This document shows positions 1 through 5,717 of a stretch of 6,189 nt of DNA, one piece after another. The DNA comes from a bacterium (Candidatus Gribaldobacteria) CG10_big_fil_rev_8_21_14_0_10_37_21 (lineage in GTDB: Bacteria; Patescibacteriota; Minisyncoccia; Minisyncoccales; CG1-02-41-26). The notes beneath the pieces are model-generated. The model did not search any database and was not told the origin of the DNA. It saw only the letters and a program-made list of their open reading frames with translations. How positions within the stretch are numbered: the stretch's first letter is position 1; each line of letters begins with the position of its first letter. The stretch covers positions 7,133 through 13,321 of the forward strand of contig PFAX01000015.1 in assembly GCA_002773495.1 (NCBI GenBank), read 5' to 3'. A program made the translations under genes and the position numbers.

Positions 1-9
1 GAACATTGT

Positions 10-94
10 AATTTAGGATTTGTGATTTGTTTAGAATTTAGGATTTCGGATTTAGAATTGCTCTTTCCTGTTTAGGGTTTAGAATTTAGGATTT
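10..94. repeat. AT-rich short repeat cluster downstream of ftsK
   Basis: The 17-base unit TTTAGAATTTAGGATTT occurs exactly at 30-46 and again at 78-94, with the last base falling in the ftsK stop codon. A shorter copy, AATTTAGGATTT, lies at 10-21, and degenerate pieces (GGATTTAGAATT at 48-59, TTTAGGGTTTAG at 71-82) lie between. The cluster runs to near the window edge, so it may continue further left. I see no hairpin followed by a T run that would make it the ftsK terminator. Similar AT-rich intergenic repeats are, as far as I recall, frequent in Patescibacteria; their role is unknown to me. Confidence 0.75.
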
Positions 95-2367
95 TAGTTA
101 AGCTCTACTTCGCCAGCATCTATAAAACCATCTTCGTCCTGCTCATTGGGCATACCAGGTAAGTCGGGCTGGTTGCGTTTAACATAAACTTCTCTTGCTT
201 TAGCACCATCAGCTGGCCCGACAATACCATCAGCTTCTAACATATCAAGTAATCTGGCCGCCCTCGCATACCCTACTTGCAACCTTCTTTGCAGTAAACT
301 AGCGGAGGCCTTTTGATATTGGGTAATTGTTTCTTTGGCCTCATCGTAAAGCTCATCTTTAACTTCGTAATTCATAATATCTTCGCTGGGTGGATTAGCT
401 GAAATATCCCCTCCACTTCTGATTGAGACCAAAGGAACATCTTGCTCTTCAGGTTCGTTTTCAGAAATTTTAACTTCTTGCTCTTGAAATTGGTTCTCTT
501 TTGCTATAAAATCAACGACTCGATTAATTTCACCAGAAGAGATAAAGCCACCTTGAATTCTTTTCGGTTTAGAAAAATCAGATGAAAGGAAAAGCATATC
601 GCCCCGGCCTAATAATTTTTCAGCCCCAGCACCATCTAAAATAGTCCGAGAGTCAATTTGGCTCGCCACTTGAAAAGCAATTCTTGAAGTAATGTTTGCC
701 TTAATTAAACCAGTAATTACTTCAACCGAAGGCCTTTGGGTGGCTACAATTAAGTGGATACCAACGGCACGGGCCAACTGGCTTAAGCGAACAACAGCCG
801 CTTCTACTTCTTTACCCTTAGCCATCATTAAATCCGCTAACTCGTCAATAATTAAAACAATATAAGGCAATTCTTCAAAACCCTCTTTGGGTTTTTTAAC
901 GAGTGAAACATTATAAGAAGCAATATCACGGGAGCCTAATTCTCGCAAAACATCAAAACGTCGATCCATCTCACCAACCAACCAATTTAAAGCATTAACT
1001 GCTTTTCTTGAATTTAAAATAACTGGTGTTAACAAATGTGGCAAACTGCTGTAAACTGGAAACTCTACTTTTTTAGGATCAATTAAAATTAATCTTAAAA
1101 CCTTGGGTGAGTTTCTAAAAATTAAACTTAAAATAATTGAATTAAGGCAAATCGTTTTACCAGAGCCAGTTGCTCCAGCCACTAATAAGTGGGGCATCCG
1201 AGATAAATCAGCTAAAATAGGGTGGCCCATCACATCCCTCCCCACAGCAAAGGTTAAGGGGGGTGATTTCTGAAACTCATTTTCAATAAATAAAGCGCCA
1301 ATTTTAACAATGGCCCTTTGCTTATTAGGCACTTCAATACCAACCAGTGGTTTTCCTGGAATGGGGGCTTCTATTCTAATCGGGTGGGCAGCTAAAGATA
1401 GCGCTAAGTCATTATTTAAACCAGTTATTTTAGAGAGCTTTACCCCTTCAGCTGGCCTAAAAGAATACTGCGTAACGGTGGGGCCAACATTTATTTCAGC
1501 CATGGCCACTTCTATGCCAAAGTTTTGCAGGGTTCGCTGAATGACTAAAGAATTAGCTTGAGTATCGCCAGCCGAGGCCTGGACTTCTTTTAAATCAAGC
1601 AAAGAAAGGGGCGGGATTTTATACTCGGCATCTCTTTGAACTTCAACTTTTTCCTCATCCTCTTTTTTAGCTTCTTTCTGTTGTTTTTTATCTTCTTTGT
1701 TTTCTTTAGCAAAAATACCAGCTGCTTTTCGGGCTATAATTTCAACTGGTTTTATTTCAAACTTGGGTTTTTTTTCATCCTCTAACATAACTTCTATTTT
1801 GCCTAAGTCCTCTTCTTTTTCTTTTTCAGTTCTTTCTTTCTTGGGCAACAATTCATAAAAGATTAAAAGCCCAGCCAATAGAAAAACACCCAAGACAATA
1901 TAAGCAACCGAAGGGCTGAAATACTTTAGTAATGGGATACTCATTATTTTACCCAAACTACCTCCCATTTGAGCTTCTCCTGTTTTAACAGCTAAAATAC
2001 CCGAAGTGCCTGCCAAGCACAAAAAAAGCCCCAAGCCAACAGGAAGAAAAACCCTTCTTTTGGTTGGTTTTAAGGCAAAGAAAGAGGCCAAGAAAAGCAA
2101 AAATGGGAAAGCGAAAATTGTTTTACCTAAGATATAATTAAAAAACTTAAACAAGTACTCGCCCCCAGTGCCGGCTTTTTGAAAAAAAGAAAAAATAACA
2201 ATAAGCGCCAAGGCAATCATCACTAAAGCCGAAAGCCAGCGCTTAAGACGGGAAGTCAAAACCGGGGCTAACTCCCTGCCACTTTTCTTTGGTTTAGTAA
2301 AACCATTTTTACTCCCCCTTATTTTGCCTTGATAACTATTATTCTTTTTTCTTTTTCTCTTTGACAT
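94..2367 (-). CDS. ftsK: DNA translocase FtsK/SpoIIIE
   Basis: This is a 757-residue membrane-anchored, ATP-driven DNA pump of the FtsK/SpoIIIE family, which moves chromosome ends away from the closing division septum. The N terminus is basic (1-45). Four hydrophobic segments follow at about 44-62, 82-99, 105-125 and 153-172, and then a short charged Lys/Glu-rich linker (173-245) in place of the long linker of E. coli FtsK. The motor shows the alpha domain (about 246-345), Walker A GATGSGKT at 398-405 and Walker B IVLIIDELADLM at 503-514 with D508-E509. The C-terminal gamma winged helix (about 672-728) carries GYARAARLLDMLE at 699-711, the DNA-sequence-reading part of the family. An acidic tail ends the protein. 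The ATG has no Shine-Dalgarno sequence at normal distance. The gene starts 11 bases after the stop of the upstream ATPase gene, so co-transcription is likely. I see no frameshift or missing catalytic residue. Confidence 0.97.
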   Translation of the reverse strand: MSKRKRKKNNSYQGKIRGSKNGFTKPKKSGRELAPVLTSRLKRWLSALVMIALALIVIFSFFQKAGTGGEYLFKFFNYILGKTIFAFPFLLFLASFFALKPTKRRVFLPVGLGLFLCLAGTSGILAVKTGEAQMGGSLGKIMSIPLLKYFSPSVAYIVLGVFLLAGLLIFYELLPKKERTEKEKEEDLGKIEVMLEDEKKPKFEIKPVEIIARKAAGIFAKENKEDKKQQKEAKKEDEEKVEVQRDAEYKIPPLSLLDLKEVQASAGDTQANSLVIQRTLQNFGIEVAMAEINVGPTVTQYSFRPAEGVKLSKITGLNNDLALSLAAHPIRIEAPIPGKPLVGIEVPNKQRAIVKIGALFIENEFQKSPPLTFAVGRDVMGHPILADLSRMPHLLVAGATGSGKTICLNSIILSLIFRNSPKVLRLILIDPKKVEFPVYSSLPHLLTPVILNSRKAVNALNWLVGEMDRRFDVLRELGSRDIASYNVSLVKKPKEGFEELPYIVLIIDELADLMMAKGKEVEAAVVRLSQLARAVGIHLIVATQRPSVEVITGLIKANITSRIAFQVASQIDSRTILDGAGAEKLLGRGDMLFLSSDFSKPKRIQGGFISSGEINRVVDFIAKENQFQEQEVKISENEPEEQDVPLVSIRSGGDISANPPSEDIMNYEVKDELYDEAKETITQYQKASASLLQRRLQVGYARAARLLDMLEADGIVGPADGAKAREVYVKRNQPDLPGMPNEQDEDGFIDAGEVELN

Positions 2368-2378
2368 AATTTAACTTT

Positions 2379-3605
2379 TTAAATTTCCCATGGCTCTAAA
2401 ACAGGGACATTCCCAAGATCTTTTTTTGAGACATCAAAAGACACAAAGGATATTTTCTTGTTAGGATATGCTTCAGAAAAAGTTTTGAGGGAGTTTGTTT
2501 TTTGCGTTTTAGGGGTTGCCTTTACCTCAAAGGCCTTTTCATTTACCACAAAATCAACTTCTTGCTTATTAACTGTTCGCCAAAATTTTATTTCTTCTCT
2601 TTCGTTCTGGTTAAGCAATTCTCTAAAAACTGCATTTTCTAAAACCTGCCCTTTGTCTTGCCTTTCGTTATAGGGTTGAAAATTTTTAACTAAAAAATTT
2701 CGCAGACCCAAGTCCAAAAAATAAATTTTCTGCATTTTAGTAATCTCTTTTCTTAAATTTGTGTGTAAAGGAGAAATTAAAGCAATATGGAAAGAACGTT
2801 GTAAAATGGCTAAATATTCTTCAATCGTATTTCTTGATGACCCCAAGGTTGAAGCTAATTCTGAAAGATTAACCAAACCACCCACTTGGCTGGCTAAAAC
2901 TCTTAGGAGTTTAAACATCAACTCTTCTTGTTTGATGTTGGCTTCAAGAATATCTTTTTTGATATAAGAAAAAGCTAAATCCTTTAAAACATTTTCTTTT
3001 TCAGCAAGTGTTGATAAAACAACTTTCGGGTAACCCCCGTAAATAATAAATTCTCTATAATAAAACGAGACCTTTTCTTTTTCGTTTAAAGCTAAATTCT
3101 GGAGGCCTTTTTTTAATAAATCATCCTCGCCCTTAAATCTTAAAAACTCTCTGAAGCTTAAGGTTCGTAAAGTAAATATCTTTTTTCTGCCAACTAAAGA
3201 ATCTTTAAACTTTCTATCTAAAAAGAAAGCAGACGAGCCGGAAGCTATGATCTTTATTTTGCCTCGGTATTCATCAAAAAAATATTTTAAAAAATTACTT
3301 GGGTTTTTTAAATATTGGACTTCATCAATAAAAATAAAGGTTTTTTCTTTTAAATCAAAAGAGAAAATTTTAAAAAGGTTTTTCGGGGATTCGTTTAATA
3401 AAGCAAGGTATTCTGGGTCTTCTAAGTTCAAGAAATAACTTGGCTTTTGGTCTGTTTTTAATTGTGATTCAATTTGATGTAAAATCGTTGTTTTACCGCT
3501 CTGCCTTGAACCAACTAAAAGAATAACTTCGTCTTTGGAGAGTTCTTTTTCTATTTGTAAAGTAATATCCCTTAAAATACTCATTTTTTTGATAAAATTG
3601 CTCAA
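2379..3605 (-). CDS. AAA_14/DUF4143 family ATPase
   Basis: This is a 408-residue P-loop ATPase of the AAA_14 plus DUF4143 architecture, common in bacteria and archaea and of unsettled function. Walker A is G32-SRQSG-K38-T39. Walker B is IFIDE at 91-95. SGSSA at 122-126 fits sensor 1, and VGR ending at R140 fits the family arginine. A winged-helix-like stretch lies around 245-270 (IEEYLAIL at 261-268). The DUF4143 part ends with a PD-(D/E)xK nuclease-like pattern: E323, then EVDFVV (349-354) and FEVKA (359-363). Whether it cuts DNA is unknown. The start is uncertain. TTG at 3605 has AAAGGT at 3612-3617 with a 6-base gap. An ATG at 3584 (401 residues) lacks a Shine-Dalgarno site but also fits the family and the predicted transcription start near 3616. 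A strong promoter with a palindrome lies just upstream, and ftsK follows closely. Such genes often behave as accessory genes. Confidence 0.93.
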   Translation of the reverse strand: MSNFIKKMSILRDITLQIEKELSKDEVILLVGSRQSGKTTILHQIESQLKTDQKPSYFLNLEDPEYLALLNESPKNLFKIFSFDLKEKTFIFIDEVQYLKNPSNFLKYFFDEYRGKIKIIASGSSAFFLDRKFKDSLVGRKKIFTLRTLSFREFLRFKGEDDLLKKGLQNLALNEKEKVSFYYREFIIYGGYPKVVLSTLAEKENVLKDLAFSYIKKDILEANIKQEELMFKLLRVLASQVGGLVNLSELASTLGSSRNTIEEYLAILQRSFHIALISPLHTNLRKEITKMQKIYFLDLGLRNFLVKNFQPYNERQDKGQVLENAVFRELLNQNEREEIKFWRTVNKQEVDFVVNEKAFEVKATPKTQKTNSLKTFSEAYPNKKISFVSFDVSKKDLGNVPVLEPWEI

Positions 3606-3622
3606 AAAGTGACCTTTAAGTC

Positions 3623-3651
3623 ATTTTATCGGATAATTTGCTACCTGTCAA
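3623..3651 (-). promoter_or_regulatory. Sigma70-type promoter of the ATPase-ftsK unit
   Basis: On the minus strand a perfect TTGACA (-35, positions 3646-3651) is followed after exactly 17 bases by TAAAAT (-10, positions 3623-3628, 5 of 6 consensus). Transcription is predicted to begin near 3616, right at the AAAGGT that precedes the TTG start of the ATPase gene. The -35 box fills most of the 8-base spacer of the 34-base palindrome at 3631-3664, so a protein bound there should block or modulate this promoter. Confidence 0.75.
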
Positions 3652-3664
3652 TAGCAAATTATCC
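3631..3664. repeat. Perfect 13-8-13 palindrome over the ATPase promoter
   Basis: The arm GGATAATTTGCTA (3631-3643) and its exact reverse complement TAGCAAATTATCC (3652-3664) flank the asymmetric 8-base spacer CCTGTCAA. The spacer contains the promoter -35 box on the minus strand, and the right part of the promoter spacer is one arm. It is not followed by a T run on either strand, so it is not an intrinsic terminator, and it lies upstream of the predicted transcription start. The most direct reading is a repressor or activator operator. The 13-8-13 geometry is also that of tyrosine recombinase sites such as loxP. Confidence 0.8.
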
Positions 3665-3701
3665 ACAATACAGTACTTTCAACACTTTCTCTCATTATTT
3701 A

Positions 3702-3731
3702 ATCTTATCATACTAAACCCTTTCATTTCAA
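3702..3731 (-). promoter_or_regulatory. Possible second, upstream promoter (leaderless position)
   Basis: On the minus strand TTGAAA (3726-3731) and TAAGAT (3702-3707) are separated by 18 bases. A start codon at 3695-3693 lies exactly where transcription should begin and opens a 15-codon frame ending at 3648. The stretch TAAGATTAAATAA is identical in 13 bases to the -10 region of the toxin-antitoxin promoter on the plus strand (5494-5506). The box matches are moderate in an AT-rich gap, so this is a weak call. Confidence 0.35.
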
Positions 3732-3751
3732 GCCCTTTCCCTTTTCATTAT

Positions 3752-3806
3752 AAAATAAAAACTGCTTCCCTTAAAATGTTCATTTAAACACCTTAAGAAG
3801 AAACAG
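3752..3806 (-). terminator. Intrinsic terminator of the zinc-ribbon operon
   Basis: Reading the minus strand after the stop of the zinc-ribbon gene, the arm at 3806-3787 (starting CTGTTTCTTC) pairs with the arm at 3780-3762 (ending AAGGGAAGCAG). They form a stem of about 19-20 pairs with a 6-base loop TAAATG, one bulged base and several G-U pairs. The RNA then continues as UUUUUAUUUU (3761-3752). The mismatching positions are G-U pairs only on the minus strand and A-C on the plus strand, which supports a minus-strand RNA. It separates this operon from the ATPase-ftsK unit. Confidence 0.85.
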
Positions 3807-3822
3807 CTTTATCTCCTTTTTT

Positions 3823-5034
3823 TTAATGCTTGGCACTCTCAATTAAAAAATCAACCACCTGAGCCTCTTCTTCAAAACGCCCCACTTCTTGGTTGTTTTC
3901 AAAAACAACCATTTTTAGCCCAACAAGTTTTCCGCTTTCTATTATATAAGCGTGGAGAACAATTGTTGAGGCAATCTTATAGGCCTCCTTTAAAAGCTCC
4001 TTTATGGATTGATCAAAGTGCACTAATTCCCTAATAAACAGAACATCTTTTAAGCGTTGGTCTTTAAGGAACGTCCCGGTAGCTAAAGTGTTTTGAACCC
4101 AGCACTTAGGGCAGATAGTACTTGAAGCCCAAGACCTCCCGTCTTGACCTTCTCGCTTTTCAAACCCAGCTCCACATCTATTGCAAAACCTAATTTGAAT
4201 GCCCTTTTGTTTGGGCTTTTGGAGGCACTCCGGACACTTTTTCAAATGCCCATGATCTAATTGTTCTAGGCCTTTTCCACAAACAATACAAAACCATTTT
4301 CGGTCATGTATGGCTTGTTTTATTTCGTCAAGAGCAAGCACAGAACCTGACTTTTGGTTGCCTTGAGCAAGTAGCTTATTAAAAGCCTCTTCCTCTATTA
4401 ACCAAATATCATCAAAAGTAGACCCGAGCCACGAAGGAAGCTTTAATTTAAAGCAATAAGGATATTCTATTTCCCTTGCCTCAATCGCTTCTTCTGCTTT
4501 CTCCTTTTTTTTAGTAGAAAGATTATTTACCACTAAAAATCCTTCTGGGGCTAAAGACAGAGAGTCTTTAACGGCCTGCCTAAGAATATAAAACTCATTT
4601 TCTATTCTTCCTCGATGTCTTTTAATTCTCCCCTTAAGCTTATTTTTTACTGGTAAATCTTCTCTCCAGGCATCAAAGCTAGCCATCTCTTCGTCTGTCT
4701 CTAAACGACTAAAGACATTATCGTTTTGAGATAAACCAGCTTTGCGGATAACTCCAATTAGCTCAAGTGTTTGTTTAACACTAAGAACTTTTGAAATCTC
4801 TCCGTAGATCTGGCCTTTTCTTTTGCTTGGCCTATTTTGAACTTCACAAATAAGCTCAAAACCAGTTTCGGTTTGACGCAGTTTAAGATATTTATTTCCA
4901 ATTGGAAGATAAAACTCTTCTTCCTCGCCAACCCGACCTATTTTTACGGTGTAGGTCCCCGAATACCCTGATGAGATTTCTCTCTCTACCGTATGCCCGA
5001 ACAGCTCTCTTGTGACTCTTCTTTCTCTTTTCAT
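3823..5034 (-). CDS. Hypothetical protein with two tandem zinc ribbons
   Basis: I do not recognise this 403-residue protein. The start is set at the third Met codon because GGAGGA (5042-5047) lies 7 bases upstream of it; two in-frame ATGs at 5052 and 5049 have no such site, and the second overlaps the Shine-Dalgarno sequence. The N-terminal part (about 1-75) looks beta-rich. A basic, charged central region follows (about 125-190) with RIKRHRGR. Two four-cysteine zinc ribbons come next: C249-x2-C252 with C267-x2-C270, and C284-x2-C287 with C308-x2-C311. The last 90 residues look alpha/beta without known motifs. There is no signal peptide or membrane segment, so it is probably cytoplasmic. Zinc ribbons of this sort bind nucleic acid or proteins, but no catalytic motif is visible and I assign no function. 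It follows the basic 79-residue gene by 59 bases on the same strand and ends at a strong terminator. Confidence 0.88.
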   Translation of the reverse strand: MKRERRVTRELFGHTVEREISSGYSGTYTVKIGRVGEEEEFYLPIGNKYLKLRQTETGFELICEVQNRPSKRKGQIYGEISKVLSVKQTLELIGVIRKAGLSQNDNVFSRLETDEEMASFDAWREDLPVKNKLKGRIKRHRGRIENEFYILRQAVKDSLSLAPEGFLVVNNLSTKKKEKAEEAIEAREIEYPYCFKLKLPSWLGSTFDDIWLIEEEAFNKLLAQGNQKSGSVLALDEIKQAIHDRKWFCIVCGKGLEQLDHGHLKKCPECLQKPKQKGIQIRFCNRCGAGFEKREGQDGRSWASSTICPKCWVQNTLATGTFLKDQRLKDVLFIRELVHFDQSIKELLKEAYKIASTIVLHAYIIESGKLVGLKMVVFENNQEVGRFEEEAQVVDFLIESAKH

Positions 5035-5041
5035 CAGTTGA

Positions 5042-5047
5042 TCCTCC
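5042..5047 (-). promoter_or_regulatory. Shine-Dalgarno site that fixes the zinc-ribbon gene start
   Basis: The minus strand reads GGAGGA, then TCAACTG-like spacing of 7 bases, then ATG at 5034-5032. The two upstream in-frame ATG codons lie before or inside this site, so they are unlikely starts, and the six residues MMEDQL should not be part of the protein. Confidence 0.85.
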
Positions 5048-5093
5048 ATCATTATTGTTAAGAGTAAAATAAAAGCTCCTAAAAGGAAATAAC

Positions 5094-5333
5094 CTAAATG
5101 GTTATTGCCTTTATAAGAGAGGCAACAAAATCATTTGACTTGTTGCCCATATCACCACCCTTCTTAAACTTTTGGCGATTGTATTTACCGCCCTTGCCCT
5201 TTTTGGGCTGAATAATTCTGACAGGAGGGGCAAACTCCTGTCGGCCTGCCTTCAACGGCATTATGCTAATCCTCTTAAGCCGAGCAAGTTTTCGCCACTT
5301 CCTCCTCGCCCGACTTTTTCCCCAATGAGCCAT
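5094..5333 (-). CDS. Small, highly basic hypothetical protein
   Basis: This is a 79-residue protein that I do not recognise. It has 23 Lys/Arg against 3 Asp/Glu, a net charge of about +20. The first half carries an RARRKWRKLARLKR cluster at 8-21 and the middle a PKKGKGGKYNRQKFKKGG cluster at 43-60. The last 15 residues are much less charged and could form a short amphipathic helix. The start is well supported: AGGAGGT at 5342-5348 lies 8 bases before ATG, so the gene is probably translated efficiently despite its size. The composition resembles small ribosomal or RNA-binding proteins, but I see no family signature, so RNA or DNA binding is only inferred from charge. It leads a likely two-gene operon with the zinc-ribbon gene. 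A conflicting plus-strand frame over it has no comparable start signal. Confidence 0.8.
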   Translation of the reverse strand: MAHWGKSRARRKWRKLARLKRISIMPLKAGRQEFAPPVRIIQPKKGKGGKYNRQKFKKGGDMGNKSNDFVASLIKAITI

Positions 5334-5341
5334 TTAATTTT

Positions 5342-5348
5342 ACCTCCT
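5342..5348 (-). promoter_or_regulatory. Near-perfect Shine-Dalgarno site of the 79-residue gene
   Basis: The minus strand reads AGGAGGT followed by AAAATTAA and the ATG. This is essentially the full anti-16S complement at ideal spacing, and it is the strongest translation signal in the window. It argues that this small, unrecognised gene is real. Confidence 0.85.
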
Positions 5349-5390
5349 CTCAAAAGAATAATTAGGGTTTTTGTTTTGTCTTGACTAAAC

Positions 5391-5455
5391 ACAGGGTAAT
5401 TATTCCCCTGTTTCAGACGACCTTATGATCAATCATCAAACAAAATCATCTGAAA
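5391..5455 (-). promoter_or_regulatory. Two adjacent hairpins in the leader of the 79-residue gene
   Basis: On the minus strand, TTTCAGATGAT (5455-5445) can pair over its full 11 bases with GTCGTCTGAAA (5421-5411); two of the pairs are G-U. On the plus strand the same two positions would be A-C mismatches, so a minus-strand RNA is favoured. The 23-base loop holds the small palindrome ATGATTGATCAT. Directly after it, ACAGGG and CCCTGT (5406-5411 and 5391-5396) form a second, 6-pair hairpin with a 9-base loop, sharing one base with the first. The Shine-Dalgarno site of the 79-residue gene is 43 bases further on. I found no convincing promoter upstream of these hairpins, so transcription through them is inferred. 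It fits no riboswitch class I know. Confidence 0.45.
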
Positions 5456-5471
5456 TAGAGAAACAAGCTAT

Positions 5472-5499
5472 TTGACGTTTTTGGCTCAAGTGGTAAGAT
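5472..5499 (+). promoter_or_regulatory. Promoter of the toxin-antitoxin operon
   Basis: TTGACG (5472-5477, 5 of 6 consensus) and TAAGAT (5494-5499, 4 of 6) are separated by 16 bases. Transcription would start near 5506, about 5 bases before the antitoxin ATG at 5511, leaving no room for a Shine-Dalgarno site. This predicts a leaderless or nearly leaderless mRNA. Confidence 0.6.
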
Positions 5500-5544
5500 T
5501 AAATAACAATATGCCAACACTTGATTTAACAATTGAGCCAAAAA
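5478..5544 (+). promoter_or_regulatory. Inverted repeats flanking the toxin-antitoxin start, candidate operator
   Basis: TTTTTGGCTCAA (5478-5489, inside the promoter spacer) is exactly the reverse complement of TTGAGCCAAAAA (5533-5544, inside antitoxin codons 8-12). A second perfect pair, TCAAGTG (5486-5492) and CACTTGA (5518-5524), overlaps the first. The repeats enclose the -10 box and the start codon. Type II antitoxins, alone or with the toxin, usually repress their own promoter by binding such repeats, so this is a natural autoregulation site. Confidence 0.5.
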
Positions 5545-5717
5545 TAAAACAAGGGAAAATTTCAGTTGAAATGGATTTAAATAGATTTGAGAGGGTAGTT
5601 AACGCTCTCAATCTTTTTAACCCTGCATTTCTCTTGAGTGTGGAAAATGCTGAAAATGATTATCGCAAGGGCAGCTTCAAAAAAATAAAATCGTTGAAAT
5701 CATTAAAAAAAATATGA
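5511..5717 (+). CDS. Antitoxin of a RelE/ParE-type toxin-antitoxin system
   Basis: This is a 68-residue protein just upstream of and overlapping the toxin. Its sequence alone is not strongly diagnostic. The last third (SVENAENDYRKGSFKKIKSLKSLKK, split here as SVENAENDYRKG then SFKKIKSLKSLKK) resembles the charged tail of small antitoxins that wrap around RelE-fold toxins. The N-terminal half (about 1-25) suggests short strands and the middle (24-50) a helix. I place the start at ATG 5511; a longer TTG start at 5472 would overlap the promoter and add 13 residues with no ribosome site. No Shine-Dalgarno sequence precedes the ATG, which fits the leaderless promoter. The stop codon TGA overlaps the toxin ATG as ATGA, so translation is probably coupled. 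Its expected role is to bind and neutralise the toxin and repress the operon. The function rests mainly on context. Confidence 0.75.
   Translation: MPTLDLTIEPKIKQGKISVEMDLNRFERVVNALNLFNPAFLLSVENAENDYRKGSFKKIKSLKSLKKI

Noticed and set aside
1310..1540. Plus-strand open frame of 76 codons
   Set aside because: It lies antisense inside the conserved ftsK motor region and has no start signal or recognisable product.
2458..3438. Three plus-strand frames (2458-2673, 2761-2967, 3247-3438)
   Set aside because: All are antisense to the intact DUF4143 ATPase gene, whose motifs are clear; they are shadow frames.
3631..3664. Chromosomal dif (XerCD) site or intrinsic terminator
   Set aside because: The arm sequences and 8-base spacer do not match the usual 11-6-11 dif consensus, and no T run follows on either strand.
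5035..5052. Two upstream ATG starts for the zinc-ribbon gene
   Set aside because: The GGAGGA site lies downstream of the first and overlaps the second, and serves the third ATG at 5034.
5172..5384. Plus-strand open frame of 70 codons over the 79-residue gene
   Set aside because: The opposing minus-strand gene has an AGGAGGT site at ideal spacing, while this frame has none.
5472..5510. TTG start extending the antitoxin by 13 residues
   Set aside because: It would place coding sequence on the promoter and inverted repeat, and no ribosome site precedes it.
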